A DNA stretch of 64,000 nucleotides from Papio anubis (taxonomy: Eukaryota; Chordata; Mammalia; Primates; Cercopithecidae). The stretch lies in NCBI RefSeq assembly GCF_008728515.1, contig NC_044984.1:124925349-124989348 (forward strand), in the 5' to 3' direction. Shown here one piece after another: positions 13,556-24,423 of the stretch. The notes beneath the pieces are model-generated. The model was not told where the DNA came from. It saw nothing but the letters and a program-made list of their open reading frames with translations, and did not search any database. The translations under genes and the position numbers were made by a program. Within the stretch, counting starts at the first letter, position 1. Every line of letters starts with the position of its first letter.

Positions 13556-14910
13556 TCCACTGTCTCCGCTCTCTGTTGTCTAAGAGGCCTCCTCCGGGGA
13601 CCTCTCTCATATTTGTGGGATGTGCTGATATTTGCTGGGACTCTCTGCAAGGAGTACACATGAGAACCTTTTCTGCAGTGCCCCAAAGTCACTCCGCCTC
13701 CTTCCTTCCAGAGTTCTCAGGCCACCATGCACACCGTGCCTCTGTGACACGGCTGGGGCAGAGCCATCTGCACTTCTCCTCGGGGGCAACTGTACTTTCA
13801 TTCGCACGACTTCCACAAGCAACTGGGATTCTCTCTGTTCCTGGGAGCACTAAGGGCTCGGGGACTCCCAAAGGGAGTCTGAAAACCCCACATTTCGCCC
13901 AAAGACAGAATCCCACCACAGCCTGGCACCAGACTTCCGCTTCCCCGCGCAGAGACCTTCCCAGGGCACACGCTGTCATTCATGGGGAGGCTTCACATCT
14001 GAAAAGGACTCAGGATTACACCACGGCCAAAAATGCCTGTCTGAAACACTCTGCCTGTGGCAGGATTTATTTTTAAAGCAGCGATATTTATAGCCGGCTG
14101 TCGACATTCACGCCAGCGCTTAAGCTGCCTACAAATGTCAGGGTGCCGCTTTCCCAGGGAAAATCTCGGATGTGACACGGAACGAACAAACCTGGAGCAA
14201 ACTGAATTATCTCCTCAACGTCAGATCAAAGGTGGACTTGTCCTCTGCTTTGGATGCCGCCTTGCCTGAGCGAAGAAATTAAGGAAAAAGCAATTTCCCC
14301 TAACAGGAGTTAACGGCGACACTTTGAATGTCACATTAGTGGGATCTGCTGTGCATGGTAGAAATAATGAAGCATTTATGTACACATGATTTCCTTTCAC
14401 CCAGCACCTGGCGGAAAGAACGCAAGCACTCACAGAACCCACGTCTTCAAAAGCGAGAAAGACAAGGTCTTTAAAGCTGTTTGTTTTCATGGCATCACGA
14501 CTCTGTGCCCCAGCCACAGAAGTCACACTCATTCAGAATGAGAATGAACGTGGAAAACAGTCATGCGAATTCAGTGAAGTCTATTTCAGCCAAAGTATTT
14601 TAGTTTCTCAAACTGGGAAAAAAAGGATCGTTAGGAGTTCCTTTGGGAAAAAAAGAAAAAAAGAGAGAGAGAGATTTTCCTGAGTCTTAATTAGCCTTTG
14701 ATCCTAAAGCCTCCCTCCTTCTCCTCTGGCCCTGATGAATCCCGGAGACGCGGGGACGGCAGCACTCATCCCGTGCTGCTTTGGGAGCGTTATTTTTCTC
14801 ACACACAGTTTCTGTCATGCCCCAGTGGTTCCGGCTGTGAGCCTGCGATTTTGGCCAGCCAGGTGGAGGGGATCCTATCAGCTGGACCTGTGTTCAATGC
14901 CATTTCCAAC
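13556..14910. other. RIMBP2: unique intronic sequence with a candidate conserved block
   Basis: No repeat recognised. 14050-14480 is AT-rich, keeps several CpGs and has motif-like clusters (GCAGCGATATTTATAGCC, GAATTATCTCC, AATAATGAAGCATTTATG); see the findings. A short GA run lies at 14660-14676. Confidence 0.5.
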
Positions 14911-14914
14911 GTGT

Positions 14915-15050
14915 ACAGGCTTTGTGCCCTGGGGCGAGTTAGGTAACTCTGAACCTCAGGTTTCACGTTTATTGAACGGCAGCAAAAAGCACCGTCCTTC
15001 CTAGGTTGTTGCAAGAATGAGATTAAATGTTAGATTCAAAGGGATCGGTA
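14915..15050 (+). repeat. MIR SINE fragment
   Basis: TGTGCCCTGGGGCGAGTTAGGTAACTCTGAACCTCAG followed by TTGTTGCAAGAATGAGATTAAATG (given here in parts of the MIR order: ctgtgtgacc...caagttacttaacctctctg...ttgttgtgaggattaaatg). Confidence 0.7.
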
Positions 15051-15054
15051 CAGA

Positions 15055-15360
15055 GGCCAGGTGTGGCAGCTCACACCTGTAATCCCAGCACTTTGGGAGG
15101 CCGAGGTGGGTGGATTGCTTGGGTCCAGAAGTTTGAGACCAGCCTAGCAATATGGCAAAACCCCATATCTACTAAAAATACAAAAAATTTTCCAAGTGTG
15201 GTGGCAAACACCTGTAGTCCCAGCTTCTCAGGGGACTGGGGCTCAGGCAGGAGGATGGCTTGAGCCCAGGAGGTCAAGGCTGCAGTGAGCCTAGGAATGC
15301 ACTGCACTCCAGCCTGGGTGAGAGAGTGAGATCCTATCTCAAAACAAAACAAAACAAAAC
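15055..15360 (+). mobile_element. Alu, sense, old (AluJ/S-like)
   Basis: Starts GGCCAGGTGTGGCAGCTCAC and ends in an (AAAAC)n tail. Many substitutions in the right arm (CCAAGTGTGGTGGCAAACACC) point to an old copy. Similar words GATCGGTACAG and GATCTGCACAG flank it and may be its target duplication. Confidence 0.92.
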
Positions 15361-15413
15361 AGTGATCTGCACAGGAATCATGTTTCATGTAAATATCACT
15401 AAGTTTTATTTAG

Positions 15414-15797
<384 letters not shown>

Positions 15798-15831
15798 GCA
15801 GCCCAACCTGGTTTCAATTTAATGTATCCAC

Positions 15832-17530
15832 AGAGTGCTGTTCTATATTCTGTGGAGTGCCATTCTATACTCTGCGGAGTGCTGTTCTATGTTTCCCAGA
15901 GTGCCGTTCTATGTTCCGGAGTGCCGTTCTATGTTCCGCGGAGGGCCGTTCTATGTTCCGGAGTGCCGTTCTATGTTCCGCGGAGGGCTGTTCTATATTC
16001 CCGGGGAGGGCTGTTCTATATTCCCGGGGAGGGCTGTTCTATATTCCCGGGGAGGGCTGTTCTATATTCCCGGGGAGGGCTGTTCTATGTTCCAGGGAGG
16101 GCTGTTCTATGTTCCCGGGAGGGCTGTTCTATGTTCCCGGGAAGGCTGTTCTATGTTCTGGAGGGCCGTTCTGTGTTCCGCGGGGCGCCATTCCGTGTTC
16201 CCGCAGAGGGCCACTCTGTGTTCCCGGGAGGGCCGCTCTATGTTCCCGGGGAGGGCCGTTCTATGTTCCGCGGAGGGCCGCTCTATGTTCCGCGGAGGGC
16301 CGCTCTATGTTCCGTGGAGGGCCGTTCTATGTTCCCGGGGAAGGCCGTTCTATGTTCCCGGGGAAGGCCGTTCTATGTTCCCGGCGAAGGCCGTTCTATG
16401 TTCCGCGGAGGGCCGCTCTATGTTCCGCGGAGGGCCGTTCTATGTTCCGGGGAGGGCTGTTTCATGTTCACTGAGGTTTGTCATGTTCATGAGGGTCGGC
16501 TTTCTATGTTCATGGAGGGTCGTTTCTATGTCTCATGGAGAGGGCCGCTCTTAAGGGGTTCCCGGGAGGCTGCTCATGTCTGGGAGGCTGCTTCATGTTC
16601 CCATGTGGAGGTCGCTTCATGTTCATGGAGGGCTTCATTTCTATGTTCAAGGAGGGCTTCTGGTTCAAGTGGAGGGTCGTTTATGTTCCAGGAGGGTCGT
16701 TTTATATCTTCCCGGGAATGTTTGCTGTTCCTGGTGGGAGGGTCGCTCTATATTTCCCCGGGAAGGCCGCTTCATGTTCCTGTGGAGGGTCGTGTTTCTA
16801 TGGGCAACTGAGGTCGTTTCTATGTTCCCATGCCAAGGCTCGCTCTATGTTCCTGGGAAGGCTGCTCTATGTTCCCTGCCATGTATGTCGCTCTATGTCT
16901 ATTGAGGGTCGTTTGGTTGTCTGGGCTGGAGGGTCGCTCTATGTTCCCGGGAGGGTCGCTCATGTTCCCGGGAGGGCCGCTCTATGTTCCCGGGAGCGTC
17001 GTTTCTATGCTCCCCGGGCATATCGCTCTATGTTCCATGGAGGGTCAAGCTTCACAACCTGCTGAGGGTCAGTTTCATAAACCATGGAGGGTCGCTTCAT
17101 GTTCATGGAGGGTCAAGCTCTATGTCTGGGAGGGTCGTTTATGTTCCCCGAGGGCTGCTCTATGTTCCCGGGAAGGTCGTTTGTTCTCGGCCAAGGTCGC
17201 TCTCCCATATTCATGGAGGGTCAGCTTCCATGTTCCGCTGAGGGTCAGCTTGCTGTCTGGCTGAGGGTCATGTTTGCTGTTCATGGAGGGTCAGTTTCTA
17301 TGTTCCGGGAGTGGCCGCCTATGTTCACATGAGGGCTTGCTCATGTTCCCGGAGGGTTGTTCCCATGTTCCGCGTGAGGGCTGTTCATGTTCCAGCCATG
17401 AGGGCTGGGGTGTTCTATGTTCAGGGGAGGGTTGTTCTAAGGTTCATGGAGGGCTGGGGTTCTATGTCTGCGGGAGGCTGTTCTATGTTCCAGAGGAAGG
17501 CTGTTCTATGTTCTGGGGAGTGCTGTTCTT
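15832..17530. repeat. large minisatellite (VNTR), 20-23 bp unit, about 75 copies
   Basis: Units combine GTTCTATGTTCC with a G/C-rich half such as CGGGGAGGGC or GCGGAGGGCC; unit lengths of 20, 22 and 23 occur. From 15900 to 16460 the units are nearly identical. From there to 17530 they decay (ATGTTCATGGAGGGTCG and others), so the array has a young and an old part. The unit has no stop codon in any forward frame, which creates three overlapping forward frames of about 240, 343 and 239 codons rich in VLCS, FYVPG and SMFPG. These are artefacts: they lie antisense to RIMBP2, in an intron, with no splice or start context. Confidence 0.96.
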
Positions 17531-17785
17531 ATATGTTTTTATGTCACACTCAGTGGTTGCCCCAGGGAATTCAAAATACATATTTAAATTTAAATAATCT
17601 ACTCAGAATTAAAACTTGCTCTTCCAAGTGGAATTCTTACATGTTCCATCTATATAACTGAAACCCCGTCAGAGTGTTCTACGTTTTCTTTGAAGCATCA
17701 TTTATGTATATGAAAGAGCCTACGAGGAGAAAAACAGCCTGGCCTAGGCTGTTACATTTGCCCGGATATCCGCCCTTTCTGCTGC
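17531..17785. other. RIMBP2: unique AT-rich sequence after the minisatellite
   Basis: TATGTTTTTATGTCACACTC and following bases show no unit similarity and no repeat family. Confidence 0.5.
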
Positions 17786-18010
17786 TCTCCTCTCTACAGT
17801 GTTTCCTGAGCACCAGCTGCGTCCAGGTGGCCCGACAGGCGTTGGAGACACGGTGGACACAAAGCTGAGAGGCCCCGGCTTGTGGGGGGCTGACATCCCA
17901 GTGGGAAAGACAAGCATCGCTCGGGTGAGGATATAAAAATACAAGCTTGTGACAGATGGGTAAACCGAGGCTCACAGAGATGACTCAGCCCCTTGTGAGT
18001 ACATCCCACC
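17786..18010 (+). repeat. L2 LINE 3' fragment
   Basis: TTCCTGAGCACCAGCTGCGTCC, GGAGACACGGTGGACACAAAGC and GGGGGCTGACATCCCAGTG follow the L2 3' order (ttgagcacctactatgtgcc ... ggagataca...gaacaaaa ... gagcttacattct). Confidence 0.65.
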
Positions 18011-18240
18011 CTCTGGGACAGAACACTCATTCTGTATCACTGCGCTGGGGACAGGGACAGAACGACTCAGAAGGACAGACCCTGCACTGGCCCTCCTGGA
18101 GCCCACTCCAGACTCCAGCAAGCATCAGGCCTGGAAGTTGGCGCCTCCCCGCCACCATGGTTCTCCCTGCACTGCTCTGCCGCTGCCTCCACACCACAGT
18201 AAGACGGTGGATGCAAACGTGCTTTGAAAGTGCAAAGTAG

Positions 18241-18601
18241 GGCTGGGCGCAGTGGCTGTAATCCCAGTACTTTAGGAAGCCGAGGCAGGCAGATCACCTG
18301 AGGTCAGGAGTTCGAGACCAGCCTGGCCAACATGGTGAAACCCCGTCTCTACTCAAAATACAAAAATTAGCCAGGCTTGGTGGCGGGCACCTGTAATCCC
18401 AGCTACTCAGGAGGCTGAAGCAGGAGAATCGCTTGAACCCGGGAGGCAGAGGTTGCAGTGAACTGAGATTGCCCACTGCACTCCAGCCTGGGCGACAGAG
18501 TGAGACCCTCTCTCAAAAAAAAAGAAAGAAAGAAAGAAAGAGAGAAAGAGAGAGAGAAAGAGAGAAAGAGAAAGAGCGAGAGAAAGAGAGAGAGAAAGAG
18601 A
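18241..18601 (+). mobile_element. Alu with expanded AAAG/GAGA tail
   Basis: Alu body 18241-18516, starting GGCTGGGCGCAGTGGCTGTAATC (a few left-arm bases are missing). The tail 18517-18601 has become (AAAG)n then (GAGAGAAA)n. GAAAGTGCAAAGTAG occurs at 18226-18240 and again at 18602-18616, so the microsatellite lies inside the inserted unit and arose from the A tail. Confidence 0.95.
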
Positions 18602-18744
18602 GAAAGTGCAAAGTAGGGGTCAGGGAACCCACGGAGGCCTCCGGGACCCACACTCCAGCCCTGTGTGCTGGTTACTTGGGACACACCCCTTCCCTGCTGC
18701 CCAGCGCACTTCACCGTGTGTGGGAAAGGGATACGTTCATGACG

Positions 18745-19115
18745 ACTGCGTCACAAAGTACCACGACTGGCACTCCCGCTTACGACAATGGAAGGTTTCC
18801 TCTCACAGCTCTGGAGGACACAAGGCTGAAATCCAGGTGTCGGCAGGGCCGGCTCCTCTCCTGGAACCTCTGAGGGAGAAGCCGCTCCACGCCCCGCTCC
18901 AGCTGCTGATGTGGCCGGTGATGCTTGGTGATCTTTCACCACAAGACACCTCACTCCCATCCCCTTGGGTGTCTCTGTGCCTCTTCTTAGAAGGACAACA
19001 GTCCTTGGGTTTAGGGCCTGCCCTACTCCAGCATGACCTTATCTTGATGACACCTGCAAAGACTCATTTCCAAATAAGGTCATATTCACAAGTACATAGA
19101 TTTAGGACTTGGGCG
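18745..19115 (-). mobile_element. MaLR-type LTR (MLT1-like), antisense
   Basis: Shows TTCCTCTCACAGCTCTGGAGG, GTGTCGGCAGGGCCGGCTCC, CAGTCCTTGGGTTTAGGGCC and TTCCAAATAAGGTCATATTCAC in the antisense order of MLT1-like LTRs. No internal region adjoins it. Confidence 0.75.
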
Positions 19116-19655
19116 TCATTTGGGGAAGCACAGCTGACCCTCTGCATCCCCCAAAATGATGAGGGGAGCTGCTTCACTTGCTCCCCATCTGCCTGGATTC
19201 ATGCCTCTGGACACCTGCCCTGGGCCACGCCCTCAGCCGTGCTGGCACGTACGCTAGTGGCTCCCGCCTCGGTGCCGCCCATCGTCTCCTCTTGCCCCTG
19301 TGAGAATTCCCCAGGGGACGTTGCTTGGCCAGGCCGTTGTCACATGGGCCTCAGCTGAAGCGTCACCCCCTAACAGACATGTGCAGGGTGCCCTGCGCTC
19401 CCCTCACCCTCCAGGTAACCCTGGCTCATCATCACCGTTTTCCTCCATGTCTGAAATTCTTATCTATTTGCTAGATGACCTGATTTTTTTCTGTGCTCCT
19501 CCCACCCCAGTAGGAGGTTAAGTTTCATGAAAACAGAAATAACCTAGGGTTTGCTCCTCATTTTACTCCAAGCATCTGGCATGGTAACTGGCTATCCTTC
19601 TGTCTATTCTAGTAGATTCCTTTGAGGGTGTATATCAATGAAATTGCTCACAGTA
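19116..19655. other. RIMBP2: unique intronic sequence
   Basis: No confident repeat. 19400-19640 (CATCATCACCGTTTTCC, ATCTGGCATGGTAAC) may hold a decayed L2 piece, but I cannot support it. Confidence 0.4.
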
Positions 19656-19895
19656 TTAGCTATTCTTGATCACCAACCTCTCCAGCACCAGCCACTGTGT
19701 TAGATCACTGGGCACATTCTATGCTTTGAACCCTTACATCTAGAAAGGTACTTTATGGCCACTTTAAAGATGAGAGGATACCACGGTTCCCAGAAATTAG
19801 TTCTCTTGATCACATGTAAACAACTAGTTAATGATCGCATTCAAATTTGAACCCAGACTGTTCTAACTAAAAGCCCAAAGTCTTTGAATTAGGTG
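19656..19895 (-). repeat. MIR SINE, antisense, decayed
   Basis: CACCAGCCACTGTGTTAG, TTTAAAGATGAGAGGATACC, CAACTAGTTAATG and CAAATTTGAACCCAGACTG follow the antisense MIR order. Confidence 0.65.
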
Positions 19896-20019
19896 AGGCT
19901 ACTGAAATCAACAGGAATGTCCCCCCAGGGTGGGTGATGATTCTGACGCTAACTCATTGGCCCTAAACTGTAAAGCATTGTAGACTATGGCGGAGAGTAG
20001 GTCCATGCCTGTAGCCATC

Positions 20020-20379
20020 TGACATGGTTTGGCTGTGCCCCACCCGAATCTCTCCTTGAATAGTAACTCCAGTAATTCCCATGTGTTGTGGGAGGGACCT
20101 GGTGGGAGATAATTGGATCACGGGGGCGGTTTCCCCCATACTGTTCTTGTGGTAGTCTCACGAGATCTGAAGGTTTTATCAGGGGAAACCCCTTTCCCTT
20201 GATTCTCGTTCCCTTCTCTTCTCTTGCCTGCCACCATGTGATACATGCCTTTCACCTTCCACCATGATTGTGAGGCCTCCCCAGCCACGTGGAATGGTGA
20301 GTCCATTAAACCTCTTTCCTGTATAAATCACCCAATCTCGGGTATGTCTTTATTAGCAGCATGAAAACGGACTAATCCA
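20020..20379 (+). mobile_element. THE1/MST-type solo LTR with perfect 5-bp target duplication
   Basis: Starts TGACATGGTTTGGCTGTGCC and ends GAAAACGGACTAATCCA, the ends of THE1/MST LTRs. CCATC stands directly before (20015-20019) and after (20380-20384). With no internal sequence this is a solo LTR left by recombination between the two LTRs of a MaLR retrotransposon. Confidence 0.95.
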
Positions 20380-20384
20380 CCATC

Positions 20385-20930
20385 TCACTGTCCTCACTCC
20401 GGTCTCAGCAGCCCTGCTGAGCAGCTCTGGGGTAGACGAGGCTGTGAGGCGTAAGGCTCCATCCACTTCCTGCAGGAGGGATGCTTCTGTCCACGGGAGA
20501 CCAGCACACACGGGCGCCTTGTGAAAGGCCATGGCCCCATCACCCTGAGCCCCCTTCTGTGCCGGGCCCCCAGCAGCTATGGACAGAGCCACTCCCCAGA
20601 AAGTGACCACATGATGGTTTCCTGCCTGTGATGGCCTCCTTCAGGCACACCTTTCTCTCAGCTGCAGGCCACGCAGGGGAGCCAAGGAGGACCGCGCACC
20701 TCTCCGCACGTCGGGACTCCTGTCCTGTCCCTGAGGAGTGGGACCCTCGAGGTGTTCTGCCCAGGCCATCAGACCACAACCACCCCGACATCACTGAGCG
20801 GCGTGAAGAGAGACCGGGATGTGCATCTGGCTCCCCCGACAGGCCCCACTTCTCACCCTGTGAGGCCACAAGGCCCGCGGCAGCAAAGGGCCATAAACTG
20901 GGGGTTTAAAATGACAGCAACCCATCGTCT
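20385..20930. other. RIMBP2: unique GC-rich intronic sequence
   Basis: CpG-containing but not dense enough for a CpG island. No exon or repeat recognised. Confidence 0.45.
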
Positions 20931-21290
20931 CAAGCCCTGGAGGCCGGAAGTCCTCAGCCGAGGTGTGGACAGGGCCGCGCACCCTCCGAAGGCTCCAGGG
21001 CGGGCTCCCCCTCACCTCTCCAGGCTCCTGGGCACTCCGTGGCTCATGGTCACATCGCTCTGATCTCTGCTTCCATCCACGCGTGGCTTCCTCCCTGAGC
21101 ATCTGTGTCTCTATCCAAACTCCCCTCTCCTTTCTCTTACAAAGCCTGTCGCTGGATGAGGGCCCGCCCCGATGTATGACCTCACCTTTACCTGGTGACA
21201 TCTCCAAACACCCTATTTCCAAACTAGGCCCCACACCCAGGTTCTGGGTGGACATGGGGAGAGGCCGATTCAACCCCCACTCCGTCCAGA
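20931..21290 (-). mobile_element. MLT1-like LTR, antisense, diverged
   Basis: CTCCGAAGGCTCCAGGGCGG, GCTCATGGTCACATCGCTCTG, CTTCCATCCACGCGTGGCTTCC, TATTTCCAAACTAGGCCCC and CCGATTCAACCCCC follow the same antisense LTR order as the copy at 18745, with heavier decay. Confidence 0.65.
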
Positions 21291-22065
21291 AGCTTCCCAC
21301 CTGCCTTCTGCTCCCTGGGCTCCGTGACCACGGATCCTGCTCACAGCCTCTGGTGGTTTCGCCGGCCCCTGCCTCTAATTGCTTCTAGACTGAGCTCTCT
21401 GAAGTTAAACCTTGTGAGTGTGAAGTTAAGCCGTTCTTCCCTGCCAGGACTCTAAAATAAAAGCAGCCGTCGCTCTACCGCATCTGAAGAACAGAAGCGT
21501 CTCACGGGCCACGGACAAGGGGCTGAAGAGATGCTCTGACCATTGCTGTGAGTGAAGCCCCACAGGCTGCAGTCCCTTCACCCAGGAGCTGGGGAGAGGC
21601 TGAGGACCCAGAATGTCTTGAGTATCAGGCAATAGGAACTCACGTGAAAAACACATGAGACTTGTTTTGTTTTGTTTTGTTTTGCAGTGAGTAAAAAAGC
21701 CCAATGTGTTTTTTACTTGAATCTGAGAAGCTAGAGAATAAAAAGCATTTTGTTTATCACAATGCGCTCACTTCTGATAGGGACCCTGCTTCAGAGGAGT
21801 GCTGGGTGTTTTGATCAGACTCCTGTGCCAGGACCTAAACGGAGGATTGACTATGAGTTAAATGCAACAAGGAGTGTGGGGTGGAGAGATCCTTGTCCGA
21901 CACCCGCCCAGGCTGAGGAGATGCTGGAAATCACGAACTCGCCAGTGTTTACTCCCCTTAGCGAGAGTCTGCCTATTCCAGAAAGAAACTGCAGATTGAT
22001 CTGTAGATGTGACTTTATAGAGTCCCCTGTGAGTCCCAGAGAAGCAACCTCTGCAGAGAAGCACC
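21291..22065. other. RIMBP2: unique intronic sequence
   Basis: Contains a (TTTTG)n run at 21662-21686. Otherwise nothing recognised. Confidence 0.45.
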
Positions 22066-22159
22066 CTGACTCCAGGCCTCCGACTGCCCAGTCATTCTCC
22101 ACGAAAGCAGCACTGACTCCAGGCCTCCGGCTGCCCAGTCATTCTCTGCGAAGGCAGCA
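22066..22159. repeat. tandem duplication of a 47-bp unit
   Basis: Two copies beginning CTGACTCCAGGCCTCC, at 22066 and 22113, differing at a few bases (GACTGCCC/GGCTGCCC, CTCCACGAAAG/CTCTGCGAAGG). Confidence 0.93.
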
Positions 22160-22229
22160 AGTGTCTGCAGTGCTGGTCGGTCCAGCCAGGCAATCTCTCA
22201 ACCCCTCACTCATTCATGCATGTACTTGC

Positions 22230-22900
22230 TTAGTTATTAATTTATCAACCAATCAGTATATATCGAGTGTCTACTATATGCCAGATTTTGTGCTGGGCAC
22301 TAGAACAAAGGCTGTCCTGAGGATGTTATATTTTGGTGGGGAAGACAAATACACAGGCAGACAGTTAAAGCAGACAAGATGAGTGCGCTGAAGAAATGGA
22401 ACCCAGTGATGTACAGGTGACCAGCAAGGGGGGCCTCTGGTCCTTTAGACCAGATGGCCAGGAAAGCAACATGAAACAGACCCAATAAGCCAGGAATCAG
22501 AAATACAAAGTGCTGAGGGAAACAGCATTCCAAATTAAAACAAAACAAAACAAAACAACACTCAGTGCAAATTCCCTGGAGTGGAAATAAGTGAGTATGT
22601 TCCAGAAAGACAAAGACAGACAGGGCCTGTGGGTACGGGGTGGAAGGGGGCACAGGAAGAGTCTAGGCTGAAGGACAAGGTGGGGCTAGAGAGTGCAGGT
22701 AGCAGGTTTAGGTTTTTATCTCTGTGCAATGCAAAGCAACTGGTAGGTGTTACACAGGAGAGAGGCATGACTGGATTTTAACGGGGTGGCTGTGGCTGCA
22801 GGGTGGAGCATGGCCTCCAGGGGACACACAGTATTAAGGCAGAATGGCCCTGATGGTCGTGGTAAAGGTGACAGATATTGTTAGCAGGTGGGTTAGCAGT
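22230..22900 (+). repeat. L2 LINE, sense, diverged
   Basis: TATCGAGTGTCTACTATATGCC, GTGCTGGGCACTAGAAC, then GAATGGAGTGTTC-like and ACTGGATTTTAACGGGG segments in L2 order. An (AAAAC)n run lies at 22540-22556. Confidence 0.65.
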
Positions 22901-23039
22901 GACTAGCTTCACTGCACAAACTTAAGAACAGCCTGTGTCTGTCACTCACTCATTCCGTCCCTAAACGTTGATGATATGGTTTCTCCCTCCCAGGATGGAT
23001 ACTAGGGATATATTGATAAGCAGGAAAAGATATGACATC

Positions 23040-23230
23040 TCATGGCTTTGTGGGTGACTGGGCTGAGCCACATGGTTCTCACTTGGGGTCTCCAAGCAGT
23101 TGTGCTCAGATGGCAACTTAAGGTGGAATCATCTTCAGGCTTGGCTGGCTCTTCACTTCCATTCTGCCCTCACCGGGGACAGCTGGAAGAGGGGAGGCAG
23201 GTCCACTCCCAGACTACGGAGCTTCTCGTC
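23040..23230 (+). repeat. unnamed dispersed repeat, copy 1 of an inverted pair
   Basis: CACATGGTTCTCACTTGGGGTCTCC, CAGATGGCAACTTAAGGTGG and CTTGGCTGGCTC match, in reverse complement, 24170-24380 at about 75 percent by eye. The style ('...tggttctcatggggtctctc...') is that of an old DNA-transposon or MER-class repeat; I will not name it. Confidence 0.55.
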
Positions 23231-23434
23231 TCCTGGAAGGCAACGGGACAAACGCAATCTGGACAGCAGACACAGCAAACGCCAAGGCCCGGAGGTGGGA
23301 TGGGACGTGTCTGCTGGGAGAGCTGAAAGGAGCCCTGTGCCACAGTGAGGAGGAGAAGGGCGGCAGTAGATGAAGCTGGAGAGGCAGCCATGGCCAGATC
23401 ACACAGGCCCTGACCCAAATGGTGTCAGCTTTCA

Positions 23435-24005
23435 GAAGAGAAGTAAACCCCTCACTACTGCTTCTCTTCTGTATCTACAATCTCTCCAGGCACATACCTT
23501 TAAACACCAGCTCTAATCTGAGGACTCCTAAATTCCCATCTCCAGCCATGTCTCTCCCTAACTCCAGAAGGGGACATCTTCCTGCCCACGTGACTTCTCC
23601 CTTTGGATGCTGCATGGGCATCCCAACACTGGATCCTACGCTGAGCTCTTGACTTCCTCCCCCCTCCTCTGGTCCCCTCACCACGCATCCCTGAGTCCTC
23701 TGCACGTCATCAATGCTACTTTCTTCTTAATCTTGCTCAGACTACAAGGCCTTCAAATCATCCTTGGATTTTCTTGCTTAAGCCAAAGTCAATCTGTCAG
23801 CATCCTGTTACCTCCACCTTCAAACTGCATCAAGAACCTGATAGTTCTCATCGAATCCACCACTCTGGTCCAAGCCTCTACCATCGCTCACCTGGATGAT
23901 TTCAAAAGCTTTTCTGCAGCTGGTCTCCAAGGATGCCACTTCTCCACAATGGACCCCACACCCTACTATGCATGCCCCTGTGGCATCCCCTCACCTTGAA
24001 TCCAG
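23435..24005 (-). repeat. L2 LINE body, antisense
   Basis: CATCTCCAGCCATGTCTCTCCC, TCATCCTTGGATTTTCTTGC, AACCTGATAGTTCTCATCG and GCAGCTGGTCTCCAAGGATGC follow the antisense L2 order. It continues after interruptions at 24870. Confidence 0.7.
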
Positions 24006-24169
24006 ACCTATACCTGTCTTCTCTCCAGTAAGACCTGGCAGAAGGGACTTTCAAAGCTGAGTCATAAGTAGCCTTGTAGCTTTTGCTTAGGGCTTGTGAG
24101 GTCTTTGCTCTGGGGGGACTCAGCCACTGTGGAGGAATTCTGACCCCGAATCCACCAGGCTGTGAGGAA

Positions 24170-24390
24170 ACCCAAGCTAGCCTGTGGAGAGGCCACATGA
24201 GGAGAGAAATATCTGGCCTGTCCCCTCTCTTCCAGCCAACTCGGGAGAGGACAACACGCAGGCAAAGAGCCAGCCAAGGCTGCAGATGACTGCAACTTCA
24301 GTTGCCATCTAAGCGTAACTACCCAAGAGGAGACCCTAGGTGAGAACCATGTAGCTGCCCAGTCAACTAATACGGCCATAAGACATCAAC
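24170..24390 (-). repeat. unnamed dispersed repeat, copy 2 of an inverted pair
   Basis: Its reverse complement reads ACATGGTTCTCACCTAGGG, then AGATGGCAACTGAAG and CCTTGGCTGGCTC, matching 23040-23230. The arms are about 0.95 kb apart. Confidence 0.55.
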
Positions 24391-24423
24391 ACGAATCACT
24401 AATCTCAGCCACTTTTTTTGGGT

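Noticed and set aside
20750..21010. GC-rich stretch as promoter
   Set aside because: CpG density is modest and part of it is an MLT1-like LTR.
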